DNA of 64,000 nucleotides from Leptonema sp964619535 (GTDB lineage: Bacteria > Spirochaetota > Leptospiria > Leptospirales > Leptonemataceae), in the NCBI GenBank assembly GCA_964619535.1, contig CAZUEX010000007.1, positions 104,084 through 168,083 on the forward strand, given 5' to 3'. The first letter of the stretch is position 1, and each line of letters starts with the position of its first letter. Shown here piece by piece: positions 34,943-44,166 of this stretch. The translations under genes were made by a program, and so were the position numbers. Under the pieces are notes generated by a model that was not told where the DNA came from, did no database searches, and was given only the letters and a program-made list of their open reading frames with translations.

Positions 34943-36283
34943 TTAACGGCTGGCCAGCGCTTTTTCGCGTTGCCGGCTTGCTTCAAGATGTTTTTCGCAG
35001 GCGATGGCAGCGATGCACCCTTCGCCTACGGCAATGGCTGCCTGACGGTATTTCTTTGCCCGTACATCACCTATGGCATAGATCCCCGGAATACTGGTCT
35101 GCATGTCTTCATCGGTGATCACATAGCCCCAATCATTGGTTTCCAGAGGCGTTTCGGATTCAATGCCTTTCAGGGAAGGAACCATACCAACAAAGACGAA
35201 TACTCCGTCGGCAACCAAATCAGAGGTTTTACCGGTTGTAACCTCTTCTACAAGGACCTTCATGCGTCCATCGGGTAGCTGCTCGAAGCCGCGTGGCTCG
35301 GTATTCCATACAAAATCGATTTTTCCGTTGTTAAAGGCTTCTTCCTGTGCCTGTTTGTTTGCCTGCAGATGGTCGAACTGATGCACGATCGTTACCCGTG
35401 AGGCAAACTTGGTCAGAAACAGGGATTCTTCGACGGCAGAGTTACCACCGCCGATCACGATAACATGTTTTCCGTCATAGTACTTGGCATCGCAGGTGGC
35501 GCAGTAGGAGATGCCGCGTCCCCGATACTCTTTTTCTCCGGGAACATCGAGGCTTCGGGGCTCCGCACCGGTAGCAAGGATAACCGAACGAGCGTGGACC
35601 TCGATTTCATCATCGATGCGTATGATGCTTTCTGTGGAATCAAGCTTCACCGAGGTAACATCGACGGCAGACAGCACGTCGGCCCCCGCCTGCTGTACCT
35701 GCCGAAGCATCTTTTCAGAAAGCTCCCAGCCAGAAACGGGGCCGCCCGTTCCAGGATAGTTCGAAATCATATGCGTTGTTTTTACCTGCCCTCCGGTTAA
35801 ATCCTGGTCAATGACAAGAACGTTTAACCGGGCCTGGGCCGCATACAGGGCCGCTGTCAGGCCTGCCGGTCCACCGCCAAGAATGGCCACGTCCACATCT
35901 CGTCTGGACGACTGTCTCTTATTATACAGACGGTTGAAAACATCCTCCGGCAGCATGGAGCGTATCTGTTCTACGATGTCTTTTTTGCGTATGGCTCCTG
36001 AAAGACGCTTACCGGTTTCCCTGCCATTGTTATAAAACAGAAGCGTGGGGGAGGAGCGAACTCCCAGCTCTGTGGCCAGTTCACGGTTCTGCTGCCGGAA
36101 GATCTTGTAGAAGCGAACCTCTTCGCCAAAAAGATCGGCAAGGCTTTCGAACTTCGAAGCCAGGGCCTCGCAGGGAACACAGTCTTCAGAATAAAAATCG
36201 AGAATGACCGGACCGCTGGACTCGGTAATAAGGGAATGATATTGAGATGCCTGAATCTCCTGAATGTAGCGATGCTCTGACAT
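34943..36283 (-). CDS. thioredoxin-thioredoxin reductase fusion
   Basis: About 446 residues; the ATG follows AGGAGG by 5 bases. Residues ~1-105 are a thioredoxin domain with CVPC in place of CGPC. The rest is a thioredoxin reductase: GGGPAGLTAALYAAQ (FAD), the redox pair CATC in ISYCATCDAKYY, GGGNSAVEESLFL (NADPH) and IYAIGDVR. It would pass NADPH electrons to a disulfide or to its own thioredoxin domain. It is the first gene of the operon with the ArsM-like, peptide and radical SAM genes, suggesting it reduces their substrate or resets their thiols. Confidence 0.92.
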   Translation of the reverse strand: MSEHRYIQEIQASQYHSLITESSGPVILDFYSEDCVPCEALASKFESLADLFGEEVRFYKIFRQQNRELATELGVRSSPTLLFYNNGRETGKRLSGAIRKKDIVEQIRSMLPEDVFNRLYNKRQSSRRDVDVAILGGGPAGLTAALYAAQARLNVLVIDQDLTGGQVKTTHMISNYPGTGGPVSGWELSEKMLRQVQQAGADVLSAVDVTSVKLDSTESIIRIDDEIEVHARSVILATGAEPRSLDVPGEKEYRGRGISYCATCDAKYYDGKHVIVIGGGNSAVEESLFLTKFASRVTIVHQFDHLQANKQAQEEAFNNGKIDFVWNTEPRGFEQLPDGRMKVLVEEVTTGKTSDLVADGVFVFVGMVPSLKGIESETPLETNDWGYVITDEDMQTSIPGIYAIGDVRAKKYRQAAIAVGEGCIAAIACEKHLEASRQREKALASR

Positions 36284-36300
36284 AAAGCCTCCTGATTCCA

Positions 36301-36319
36301 TATACCCCTATAGGGTATA
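36301..36319 (-). promoter_or_regulatory. palindrome resembling a CsoR-family operator
   Basis: TATACCC-N5-GGGTATA lies 18 bases upstream of the reductase start. CsoR/CstR/RcnR-family repressors of copper, persulfide or metal stress bind sites of the form TACCC-N-GGGTA, so this is a likely operator of the operon. No such regulator gene is in the window. Confidence 0.65.
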
Positions 36320-36386
36320 GGAACCAGTCAAGGGTCGGTCTGCTCTGTCGTCGAGCAAAAAATTATCGGAGGCGATTTTTCGGACT

Positions 36387-37109
36387 TCAGGCCAGCCAGC
36401 GATTTATGAGCTGCTGCATGAGTTCTTCGCTACGGGAAAGCAGGTTGATGCCCTCTTTTAATTGAGACTCATTCATCACCCAGGGGGAGGGGATGAGCTC
36501 ATCACCGGCATGCTTGATCAGGCCGGTGATGACATCGGCGGTCATCTCCAGGTGAAACTGAAGGCCGATATGGGGGCCCATCTCGAAGGCCTGCTGTTCA
36601 CATGCCTCGCTTCTTGCAATATGCAATGCTCCGGGGGGCAGGGTGAAGGTCTGTCCATGCCAGTGCAGGGGCGTAAATCGATCGGGAAAATCGTGAAAAT
36701 AGCGGCTCTTTCGGGCCTCTTGCGTAAGCGTAACGGGAAAGAAGCCGATTTCTTTATGCCTGGCGGGCAGAACCTCTGCACCCAGGGCCTCGGCCAGGAG
36801 CTGCGCTCCGAGGCAGATGCCCAGAACGGGGACGTTTTGTGCAATGGCCGCCCGAATCCAGGACTTTTCGGCTTTGAGAAAAGGATAGTCCTTCTCATCG
36901 GCCGTCCCCATCGGTCCGCCCATGACAATGATTCGATCGATTGATGCGACGTCGGGCAGCCCTGAACCTGCAAACTGCTCGGTAACGGATACGGTCCAGC
37001 CATGTCGTTTCGCCAGGTCGGGCAGGATGCCTGCTGGCTCGAACGGCACATGCTGTATTATATGGAGAGAAGGCACCGGCCCATTCTGCACAGGCCGGCT
37101 TGCTGACAA
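36387..37109 (-). CDS. class I glutamine amidotransferase-like protein (GMP synthase-like)
   Basis: 240 residues. The catalytic Cys lies in GICLGAQLLAEALG, and the His/Glu dyad is in GLQFHLEM, with MGGPMGTADE upstream. This matches free-standing glutamine amidotransferase-like proteins (YfeJ/GuaA-like), whose substrates are mostly unknown. No synthetase partner is adjacent. A leading ~12 residues may be outside the real start. Confidence 0.87.
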   Translation of the reverse strand: MSASRPVQNGPVPSLHIIQHVPFEPAGILPDLAKRHGWTVSVTEQFAGSGLPDVASIDRIIVMGGPMGTADEKDYPFLKAEKSWIRAAIAQNVPVLGICLGAQLLAEALGAEVLPARHKEIGFFPVTLTQEARKSRYFHDFPDRFTPLHWHGQTFTLPPGALHIARSEACEQQAFEMGPHIGLQFHLEMTADVITGLIKHAGDELIPSPWVMNESQLKEGINLLSRSEELMQQLINRWLA

Positions 37110-37146
37110 GAAAGAGAGGTTTCAAAAGTAGAAAACACAACTATTG

Positions 37147-37160
37147 AGTGATTGCTCACT
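37147..37160. promoter_or_regulatory. inverted repeat, candidate TetR operator
   Basis: AGTGATTGCTCACT has 5-bp arms AGTGA / TCACT, followed seven bases later by another AGTGATTG half-site. It lies between the divergent amidotransferase and TetR genes, 83 bases before the TetR start, a usual place for autoregulation. Confidence 0.45.
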
Positions 37161-37242
37161 TAAAAAGTGATTGATCGGTTAGATAGAGCCATGGTATGAT
37201 GGTTCCGCCGATAGCGCAGGCCAACGACTCAGGAGCACTGTT

Positions 37243-37887
37243 TTGAAGAATAAGGTAGAACGGGGCAAGAAGAACGACCGCAATGCCAGACAGAGTCAGC
37301 AGCTAATCCTCGATGCAGCCTTTTCGCTCTTTGCAGAGCGTGGCTTTCACGGAACCTCCACAAAGGCCATTGCAGCCGAGGCAGGTGTTTCAGAAGGCTT
37401 GATCTTTCACCACTTCAATAACAAAACCGGTATCCTGGCAGCCCTGGTGCAGAGTATCGTTAGCTCGAACCTTCAGGGGGGAATGACCCTGTTGCTGCAG
37501 AATCGAGAAGGGCAGGACCTGGAAGAGGTGATCAAGGAAATCTTTGACCTTTTCGAACAAAGCGCTCGCGAAGGGCGTTTGCGCGATATGATCCGCATCG
37601 TCTTCAATTCTCTTCTTACCCTGCCGGATGAAGACAGACAGAGATTTGTACGCCAGATCCACGATAATCTCTGGTATCCGTTAACAGAAGCACTGACACC
37701 CCGCCTGAAGAATACGGATATCGATCCTTATGTGTTCTTCCGAATTATGCAGGGTGCTATGCTGGGCTATATCCTTTTTCAGGAAGTGCTGGAATGGAAA
37801 AAATTTGTAACGCTCGATCCGGTTCTTTATCGCGATACGCTGGCGTCCATGATGGCAGACGCCGCCTGCGAAAAAAGGCCTTCTTGA
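37243..37887 (+). CDS. TetR family transcriptional regulator
   Basis: A 214-residue repressor. TTG start with AGGAG 8 bases before. The DNA-binding helix-turn-helix is clear (LILDAAFSLFAERGFHGTSTKAIAAEAGVSEGLIFHHFNNKTGILAALV), followed by an all-helical ligand domain. It heads and probably controls the efflux operon that follows, like CecR before the ybhGFSR genes of enterobacteria. Its 3' end overlaps the TolC-like gene. Confidence 0.92.
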   Translation: MKNKVERGKKNDRNARQSQQLILDAAFSLFAERGFHGTSTKAIAAEAGVSEGLIFHHFNNKTGILAALVQSIVSSNLQGGMTLLLQNREGQDLEEVIKEIFDLFEQSAREGRLRDMIRIVFNSLLTLPDEDRQRFVRQIHDNLWYPLTEALTPRLKNTDIDPYVFFRIMQGAMLGYILFQEVLEWKKFVTLDPVLYRDTLASMMADAACEKRPS

Positions 37888-39197
37888 TCCTGCTATGCTG
37901 GCCCTTTGCTGGCCTTATCGGCGCGGAGCCTTTATCCCTTGATGAGGCCGTAGAGCAGGGCTGGAAGGCAAATGCATCTTTAAAGGTGCAGGAGAATGAA
38001 CTGCAGATGGCCACGCTCGATGAGAAGATCGCCGAATCGTATAGTTATCCGGACGTTAGCCTTTTCAGTTCCTATTCTCATGTCGACCCTCGTCCCGGTG
38101 TAAGAAAAGAGATCCTGCCGGGCCTGCCACCACTTAATCTGAGCATAGGACGCAATGACAGATTCAGTCATGGCCTGCAGCTGCGTTATATGCTGTTTGA
38201 AGGTGGTCGACGTCATCATATGCAGGAGGCCTCGAAGCAACAGAAAGAGGCCTTTCGATGGCTGCTTCTCGATCGGCGTAGAACCGTACAGTATGATGTG
38301 CGGCGTGCCTATATAACCATCCTGCTTTTGAAAGAGATCAGACATCTGGCTGCAGAAAACCTGGAGCGTCATCGTCGACGCAGGATCGATGCAGAGCGTG
38401 CCTTCCAGGTGGGAACGATACCGCGCCTGGAGCTTTTGCGATCGCGTGCTGAAGAAGAGGAGGCGCGAATCGCAGTGGATGAGGCTGCCGATCGGCTGCG
38501 ATCGGCCAGACAGCAGTTTGCCATATTGCTGAACAGAAAAGACCTTCCCGAGCCTGTGGGCGATCTACGCCAGGCCTCCGAGCAGGCCATGAGGTTTGAT
38601 CTGGCCGTCCTGCATGCAGAGGAGCCGGAGTTTGCCCGCCTGATGGCTGCCTCTTTCCAGCGTCGTGCCGCAGAAGAGAAGGCAGAGGCAGAGAAGGCAG
38701 AAGGCATGCCTGCGATCGTAACGGGGATGTCCGTGGCACAGACCAATCCCTATCTGGGCGAAAAGTACTATGGAGCGGAATACAATGCCTTTGTACAGCT
38801 GAGTTATCCGCTTTTCGATTCAGGACGGTCATCGGCCATCTCTGAAAAAGCGAAGCTGGCCTATCAGAATGTGGCTCTGCAAACGGATGAACTGCAGCGT
38901 ACGCTCAAGGCGCAATACGATTTGCTGTTACAGCGCATAGAAAGCAATCAGCGTACGATCCGTTCGCGCAGAACAGGCGTGGAACGGGCAGAACAGGCCT
39001 TTGCTGCTGCTCAGGTGGCCTATAAGAATGGAGCCATCGACCTTGGCCGTCTGCTTGATGCAGAACTGCTCTTTCTAAAGAGTCGGGTGGATTTCTTTCG
39101 CAGCACGGCAGAGTTTTATGAGAATCTGGCAGCGTGGGAACGCTGGAGCGGGCGCACATCGGGCCAGTTCGAGATCTTTAACAGGAGCAAACCATGA
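37794..39197 (+). CDS. TolC-family outer membrane efflux protein
   Basis: Up to 467 residues. A signal peptide (KKAFLILLCWPFAGLIGAEP) precedes the mature start PLSLDEAVEQG, the common opening of outer membrane efflux proteins. Long coiled helices with two half repeats follow, ending SRVDFFRSTAEFYENLAAWERWSG. ATG 37794 has AGGAAG upstream but overlaps the TetR gene by 94 bases and adds ~25 residues before the signal; a shorter start near 37866 would need a rare codon. It forms the outer membrane duct of the exporter encoded downstream. Confidence 0.88.
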   Translation: MEKICNARSGSLSRYAGVHDGRRRLRKKAFLILLCWPFAGLIGAEPLSLDEAVEQGWKANASLKVQENELQMATLDEKIAESYSYPDVSLFSSYSHVDPRPGVRKEILPGLPPLNLSIGRNDRFSHGLQLRYMLFEGGRRHHMQEASKQQKEAFRWLLLDRRRTVQYDVRRAYITILLLKEIRHLAAENLERHRRRRIDAERAFQVGTIPRLELLRSRAEEEEARIAVDEAADRLRSARQQFAILLNRKDLPEPVGDLRQASEQAMRFDLAVLHAEEPEFARLMAASFQRRAAEEKAEAEKAEGMPAIVTGMSVAQTNPYLGEKYYGAEYNAFVQLSYPLFDSGRSSAISEKAKLAYQNVALQTDELQRTLKAQYDLLLQRIESNQRTIRSRRTGVERAEQAFAAAQVAYKNGAIDLGRLLDAELLFLKSRVDFFRSTAEFYENLAAWERWSGRTSGQFEIFNRSKP

Positions 39198-40048
39198 ATC
39201 CTCTGGGTAGAATGTTGTCCGTATGTATCGCTTTGATGATTGGATGTTCTGGCAATGAAACGGGTATCCAGGGATCGGGTACGATAGAGGTGGATCAGAT
39301 ACGCATCTCTCCGCTATATCCCGGGCGAATCTCTGAGATTACCGTGCGCGAAGGTGATAGCGTTGAAAAAGACAGTCCTCTTGTGTACCTGCGCAACGAA
39401 GAAATGGAGGCCGATGTGGCCTTTACACAGGCAGGGCTGGAAGGAGCAAAGAGTGGCATTGCCCAGGCACGTGCCGATTACGAGAATGCTCGCAAAGAGC
39501 GTCTTCGCGGAGAGGACCTGTTTCGCTCGGGCAGTCTGTCCAGACAGGATCTGGATCGATTAAGGACAAGAGAGAAGGTAGCCTTATCCAGGCTACAGGC
39601 AGCCAGGGCACAGTCGGGACAGTTAGAAGCCGCTTTGCGTCGCTCAAAAAGTCGAATCAAAGAGATTACCCTTTACTCCCCCGTAAAAGGCGTTGTGCTT
39701 TCGCGCAATTTTGAGGTTGGAGAGGTGGCACTGCCAGGTTCGGCAATCCTGACCGTTGCCGATCTGTCGACGGTTCGCCTGAACGTCTATGTACCCGGTC
39801 CTGATCTGGCACGGATCAGGGTGGGGAACAGGGCCAGAGTAAGGGTGGATGGACTTGAGCGAGAGTTTGAAGGCCGTGTGGAATCGATTGCCGATGAAGC
39901 AGAATTCACTCCGAAAAACGTGCAGACGGCCGATGCCAGGGCGCGTCTTGTATATGAGGTGCGCATTCGCCTGCCCAATCCGGACCGGATTCTGAAGCCT
40001 GGAATGCCGGCCGATGCACAGATCGAAACCGGGCCCATTCAACAATGA
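39194..40048 (+). CDS. HlyD-family membrane fusion lipoprotein
   Basis: A 284-residue periplasmic adaptor. The N-terminal signal ends in a lipobox-like IGC (Cys 18). Then come a beta strand (GSGTIEVDQIRISPLYPGRISEITVREGDSVEKDSPL, a lipoyl-like half), a coiled-coil hairpin at about 75-145, the second lipoyl half (YSPVKGVVLSRNFEVGEVALPG) and a beta-barrel. It links the inner membrane ABC permeases to TolC. Overlaps its neighbours by 4 bases at both ends. Confidence 0.9.
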   Translation: MNPLGRMLSVCIALMIGCSGNETGIQGSGTIEVDQIRISPLYPGRISEITVREGDSVEKDSPLVYLRNEEMEADVAFTQAGLEGAKSGIAQARADYENARKERLRGEDLFRSGSLSRQDLDRLRTREKVALSRLQAARAQSGQLEAALRRSKSRIKEITLYSPVKGVVLSRNFEVGEVALPGSAILTVADLSTVRLNVYVPGPDLARIRVGNRARVRVDGLEREFEGRVESIADEAEFTPKNVQTADARARLVYEVRIRLPNPDRILKPGMPADAQIETGPIQQ

Positions 40049-40935
40049 AACAGACCGTCATATCCATGACCGGCGTATCGCGAAGTTTTGGAGAATTACG
40101 CGCTGTGAACGGCGTGGATCTGACGCTCGGTCGTGGTGAGATCTATGGCCTTGTTGGTCCCGATGGAGCAGGGAAGACAACGTTGATGCGGTTGCTTGCC
40201 GGTGCCCTGGCTCCCGATAGCGGAAGCATTCGCGTGATGGGCCTTGATGTGGCAAACGAGCCGGATCGTATCAGAGAGCGGGTCGGTTATATGCCGCAGC
40301 TCTTTGGCCTCTATGCAGACCTTACCGTTTACGAGAATCTTCGCTTCTTCGCCATGCTGTTCGGCGTAAAGAAGCGTCGCGAAGAACGCATTGAAGAACT
40401 GCTGGAATTTGTCAGGCTTACGGAGTTTCGCAATCGACGGGCCGACAATCTTTCCGGTGGAATGTACAAAAAGCTGGCCATTGCCTGTTCCATTCTTCAC
40501 CGGCCCGATCTGCTGTTGCTCGATGAACCAACCAACGGTGTGGATCCGGTATCGCGACGCGATCTATGGGCACTTCTCTTCTCTCTGGCCGCCGATGGTG
40601 TCGCTGTTCTTGTCAGTACGCCCTATATGGATGAAGCAGAGCGATGTCACCGGGTGGGGCTTATGTATGACGGCATGCTTGTTCGTGAGGGCACACCGGA
40701 CCATCTGCTCGAAGAGTTAAGCAACCGGGTTTACCTGATAGAAAGCGAGAATCCTGCCTCGGACCTGGAAAGGGTGCAGAAACGACTGCCAGAAGGTGCA
40801 CTGTCGGCGGTGGCACCGGGAGGCATTCGCGTCATTCTAACAGAGTCAGGCAGGCCTCGCATGAGGATGAAGGCCGTGCAGGCAGGGATCGAAGACCTTT
40901 TGATGCTGGTTCAATACCGCAAGGAGCAGGAATGA
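40045..40935 (+). CDS. ABC transporter ATP-binding protein (first of pair)
   Basis: A 296-residue ABC ATPase: Walker A GPDGAGKTTL, Q-loop YMPQLFGLYADLTV, signature LSGGMYKKLAIAC, Walker B LLLLDEPTNGVDP and a Ser in place of the usual switch His (LVSTPYMDEAERC). A C-terminal ~80-residue extension is typical of exporters with ABC-2 permeases. Resembles one half of YbhF. Start and end overlap neighbours by 4 bases. Confidence 0.92.
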   Translation: MKQTVISMTGVSRSFGELRAVNGVDLTLGRGEIYGLVGPDGAGKTTLMRLLAGALAPDSGSIRVMGLDVANEPDRIRERVGYMPQLFGLYADLTVYENLRFFAMLFGVKKRREERIEELLEFVRLTEFRNRRADNLSGGMYKKLAIACSILHRPDLLLLDEPTNGVDPVSRRDLWALLFSLAADGVAVLVSTPYMDEAERCHRVGLMYDGMLVREGTPDHLLEELSNRVYLIESENPASDLERVQKRLPEGALSAVAPGGIRVILTESGRPRMRMKAVQAGIEDLLMLVQYRKEQE

Positions 40936-41855
40936 GCCGGGCCGTCGTCGTAGAGAATCTGAGTCGTCATTTCGGTTCTTTCTGTGCCGTGGATTCGATT
41001 TCGTTTGAGGTGGAGGCGGGAGAGATCTTTGGCTTTCTGGGAGCAAACGGTGCGGGAAAGTCCACGACGATACGCATGCTATGCGGTATCCTTCCTCCCG
41101 ATGGCGGACGGGCCATCGTCCTTGGCATGGATGTGGCCAGAGATCCGGCAGGGGTGAAACGGTCCATTGGCTATATGTCGCAGAGGTTTTCCCTGTATGG
41201 TGATCTTACGGTAGAGGAGAACATTAACTTTGCAGCCGGTATTCGCGGTCTGTCGGGTAACGCATTGCGTCGTCGCAGGGACAGGATTCTTGAAGAGACG
41301 GGGCTGCTATCCGAACGGCATATGCGAACGGATAAACTTCCAGGAGGGGTAAAACAGCGTCTGGCCCTGAGCTGCTCTCTAATACACGACCCACAGCTGA
41401 TCTTTCTCGATGAACCGACCTCGGGCGTGGATCCGGCATCGCGGCATATGTTCTGGAACCTGATCCGGGAGATGAAAGAAAGGGGACGAACGGTCTTTGT
41501 AACAAGCCACTACATGGATGAAGTGGAGCAGTGCGATCGTGTTGCCCTTATGAACCGTGGACGCATCGACGCCCTTGACAGCCCGGCCGGTCTGCGCTCC
41601 GAAGTTCTGCCGGGGCCGGTCCTTGAGATTCATCCTGGTAGCTCCGGCGATATTGGCCCCCTTCTTAACAGCTGGAAATCGAGAAGCAGCGAAATCGTCC
41701 GCATTGATCCTTTTGGAAGGGGCTATCATGTGGTGGTTCAGGGAAAGGCCCAGGCCTTGCAGAAGGCTTTGCGAAAGGCTGGCTGCACGGTTCGTACCGT
41801 ACCTCCGTCTCTGGAAGATGTCTTTGTCTATATTATTGGCAGGTCGCAGGAATGA
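40932..41855 (+). CDS. ABC transporter ATP-binding protein (second of pair)
   Basis: A 307-residue ABC ATPase: Walker A GANGAGKSTT, Q-loop YMSQRFSLYGDLTV, Walker B LIFLDEPTSGVDP and H-loop VTSHYMDE. The signature reads LPGG instead of LSGG, a change at the Ser that contacts ATP gamma-phosphate. Together with the preceding ATPase it probably forms a heterodimer with one canonical and one weakened site. Separate genes here correspond to the fused YbhF of enterobacteria. Confidence 0.92.
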   Translation: MSRAVVVENLSRHFGSFCAVDSISFEVEAGEIFGFLGANGAGKSTTIRMLCGILPPDGGRAIVLGMDVARDPAGVKRSIGYMSQRFSLYGDLTVEENINFAAGIRGLSGNALRRRRDRILEETGLLSERHMRTDKLPGGVKQRLALSCSLIHDPQLIFLDEPTSGVDPASRHMFWNLIREMKERGRTVFVTSHYMDEVEQCDRVALMNRGRIDALDSPAGLRSEVLPGPVLEIHPGSSGDIGPLLNSWKSRSSEIVRIDPFGRGYHVVVQGKAQALQKALRKAGCTVRTVPPSLEDVFVYIIGRSQE

Positions 41856-43000
41856 AGATGGCAGCATCCCTGGAACGCATAGGGGCGATGGCCTGGAAAG
41901 AATGGATCCACATTCGCCGGGATTTTCGCACACTGTACCTGGCCTTTATCCTGCCTGTTGTGATGATCCTGATCTTTGGCTATGCCGTTGATTTTGATAT
42001 AGACGGCATACGGCTGGGTATCGTCGATCGGGATCGCACCGAGGAAAGTCGTTCCTTTGTTGCTCGTCTCACTGCAGGGGGATGGTTTAGCCTGGAGATG
42101 GTGGAGCACAGCGACGCCGCTTTGATGAAGGCCCTCGATGAAGGACAGATTCGAATCGCTGTCTTTATTCCAGAGGGCTTCGGAAAGTCCATTCGCAGAG
42201 GGGAACAGCCCGAGATCCAGGCCCTGCTTGATGGCAGTGATAACAATGCAGCCACGGTAAGTCAGAACTATCTTCTGCTGGCCGGCTCCCGGTATTCTGA
42301 GTCGTTCTTAAAAGAGGCCATGAATCGGGCAGGAATGGCAGACCGAACGATGCCGCAGCTGCGTCCTGCTCCGTTTGTCTATTTTAATGCAGAGCTGAAA
42401 AGCCGGTTCTATATTCTGCCAGGCATCATTGCACTGACCACGGCCATTCTTGCTGCTCTGTTAACCTCGCTGGTCATGGCCCGCGAATGGGAGCGTGGAA
42501 CGATGGAGCAACTCATTGCCACGCCCGTTCGGCCTTACGAGATCATTCTCGGTAAGATGATCCCCTATATTGGAATCAGCGTCTTACAGACGGCCATTAC
42601 GGCCCTTCTTGCCGTCACCGTTTTCGGTATACCGTTTCGCGGCAATCCGCTCTGGCTGTTTCCTGGAGCGGTGCTTTTTGCAGCGGGAACCCTTGGCCTT
42701 GGCATGATGATATCCAGTGTTATGAAAAGCCAGCTGCCGGCCATGCAGGCTGCCTTTGTTGCCACGATGCTTCCTGGCATTATCCTGTCGAACTTTGTCT
42801 TTCCGATAGAAAGCATGCCTCCGGTGATTCGGCTGGTGACGTATATCGTGCCTGCCCGTTATTTCCTGGTGGTCCTTCGTACCGTTTTTCTGAAGGGAAG
42901 CGGTATAGAGGCCTTTTTTCTGGAGCTGCTTTTGCTCGCTCTGTTTGCAGCCTTTGTGCTGTTTGTGGCCATTCGTAAAACCGTGAAGAGGGTTGGTTGA
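41852..43000 (+). CDS. ABC-2 type permease (YbhS-like)
   Basis: A 382-residue inner membrane permease. Layout: one N-terminal membrane segment (YLAFILPVVMILIFGYAVDFDIDG), a large periplasmic loop of ~140 residues, then five membrane segments including VMAREWERGTMEQLIATPVRP, the usual ABC-2 coupling region, and GIILSNFVFPIESMPPVI. Pairs with the next gene. Confidence 0.9.
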   Translation: MKMAASLERIGAMAWKEWIHIRRDFRTLYLAFILPVVMILIFGYAVDFDIDGIRLGIVDRDRTEESRSFVARLTAGGWFSLEMVEHSDAALMKALDEGQIRIAVFIPEGFGKSIRRGEQPEIQALLDGSDNNAATVSQNYLLLAGSRYSESFLKEAMNRAGMADRTMPQLRPAPFVYFNAELKSRFYILPGIIALTTAILAALLTSLVMAREWERGTMEQLIATPVRPYEIILGKMIPYIGISVLQTAITALLAVTVFGIPFRGNPLWLFPGAVLFAAGTLGLGMMISSVMKSQLPAMQAAFVATMLPGIILSNFVFPIESMPPVIRLVTYIVPARYFLVVLRTVFLKGSGIEAFFLELLLLALFAAFVLFVAIRKTVKRVG

Positions 43001-44106
43001 TGACCTTACGGGCAATCATATTGAAAGAGTGGATCCAGACCTTTCGGGATCGGCGGATGCTTGTGATCATCTTTGCCGTTCCTGTTGTACAGATGATCCT
43101 CTTTGGTGTGGCAACCAACAATGAGGTACACAATCTGCAAACCATTGTCGTGGATCAGAATCGATCGGCGCTGTCGCGGGAGATCCTGTCGGCCGTTGGT
43201 CGTGGCGGCTATTTTGATGTGATCGATGTTACGCCGGATGCGCAGGCTGCCGTTCAGGCCATGATGAAAAATCGGGCACGGATCATTATTGTGATCCCCC
43301 CTGATCTGGAAGAGCGGTATTATGCAGGCAGACGTGCGGATGTGCAGTTGTTGCTGGACGGTTCCGATGGCAACTCAGCCACGATCGCCATGGCCTATCT
43401 GATGCGTATTCTAAACAGCGTTTCAGAAAAGTGGTCTGCTCCGTCAGGCCGTCTGGCATATCCCGTAAACATTGAGACAAGGGTGCTCTATAATCCGGCC
43501 CTGATTTCATCGCACTATATGGTTCCCGGTATCATTGCCATGATCCTGACCATCATTACAACGATGCTAACGGCCATGGGCATTACCCGCGAGAAGGAGC
43601 GCGGAACCTTTGAGCAATTCGTGGTATCTCCCGTGCGAGGCTGGCAGTTGATGCTTGGCAAAACGATTCCCTACGCGGTGATTGCCGGTGCCGATGCAGG
43701 GGTTGCCACTGTCATCGGGATGCTTGTTTTTGAAATCCCTTTAACAGGATCGATATCGGCTCTTGTTGTTTTGAACATGGCCTACATCCTGGCGATGCTC
43801 GGTATGGGGCTTTTTATCTCGACCATCAGTCAGACGCAGCAACAGGCCATGATGACTGTCTTTGCCGTTCTCTTCCCGTTTATTATCCTGTCTGATTTTT
43901 TCTTTCCTCTGGAGAACATGCCGCTGGCCGTTCAGTGGGGAACGCTTTTGAATCCCATGCGGTATGCCCTGCGTGCACAGCGCGAGATCTTTCTAAAGGG
44001 TAGTGGATGGGCAGAGGTGTGGACGAATATTGTCGTTCTGTGTGGTTTTGCCGTTGCCTTTCTTGGATACGGGGCTCTGCGCTTTCGAAAAAGCCTGCAG
44101 TTATGA
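42997..44106 (+). CDS. ABC-2 type permease (YbhR-like)
   Basis: A 369-residue permease of the same layout as its neighbour: N-terminal segment VIIFAVPVVQMILFGVATNNEVHN, a periplasmic loop, then segments with GITREKERGTFEQFVVSPVRGWQ and IILSDFFFPLENMPLAVQ. Last gene of the TetR-TolC-HlyD-ABC-ABC-permease-permease operon, which likely exports a drug or lipid-like compound across both membranes. Confidence 0.9.
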   Translation: MMTLRAIILKEWIQTFRDRRMLVIIFAVPVVQMILFGVATNNEVHNLQTIVVDQNRSALSREILSAVGRGGYFDVIDVTPDAQAAVQAMMKNRARIIIVIPPDLEERYYAGRRADVQLLLDGSDGNSATIAMAYLMRILNSVSEKWSAPSGRLAYPVNIETRVLYNPALISSHYMVPGIIAMILTIITTMLTAMGITREKERGTFEQFVVSPVRGWQLMLGKTIPYAVIAGADAGVATVIGMLVFEIPLTGSISALVVLNMAYILAMLGMGLFISTISQTQQQAMMTVFAVLFPFIILSDFFFPLENMPLAVQWGTLLNPMRYALRAQREIFLKGSGWAEVWTNIVVLCGFAVAFLGYGALRFRKSLQL

Positions 44107-44166
44107 GGATTGCGGGGGCGGTGTTCAATAGGTTTAAATGTTTTAGTGTTTATTGAAAAAGTTGTA

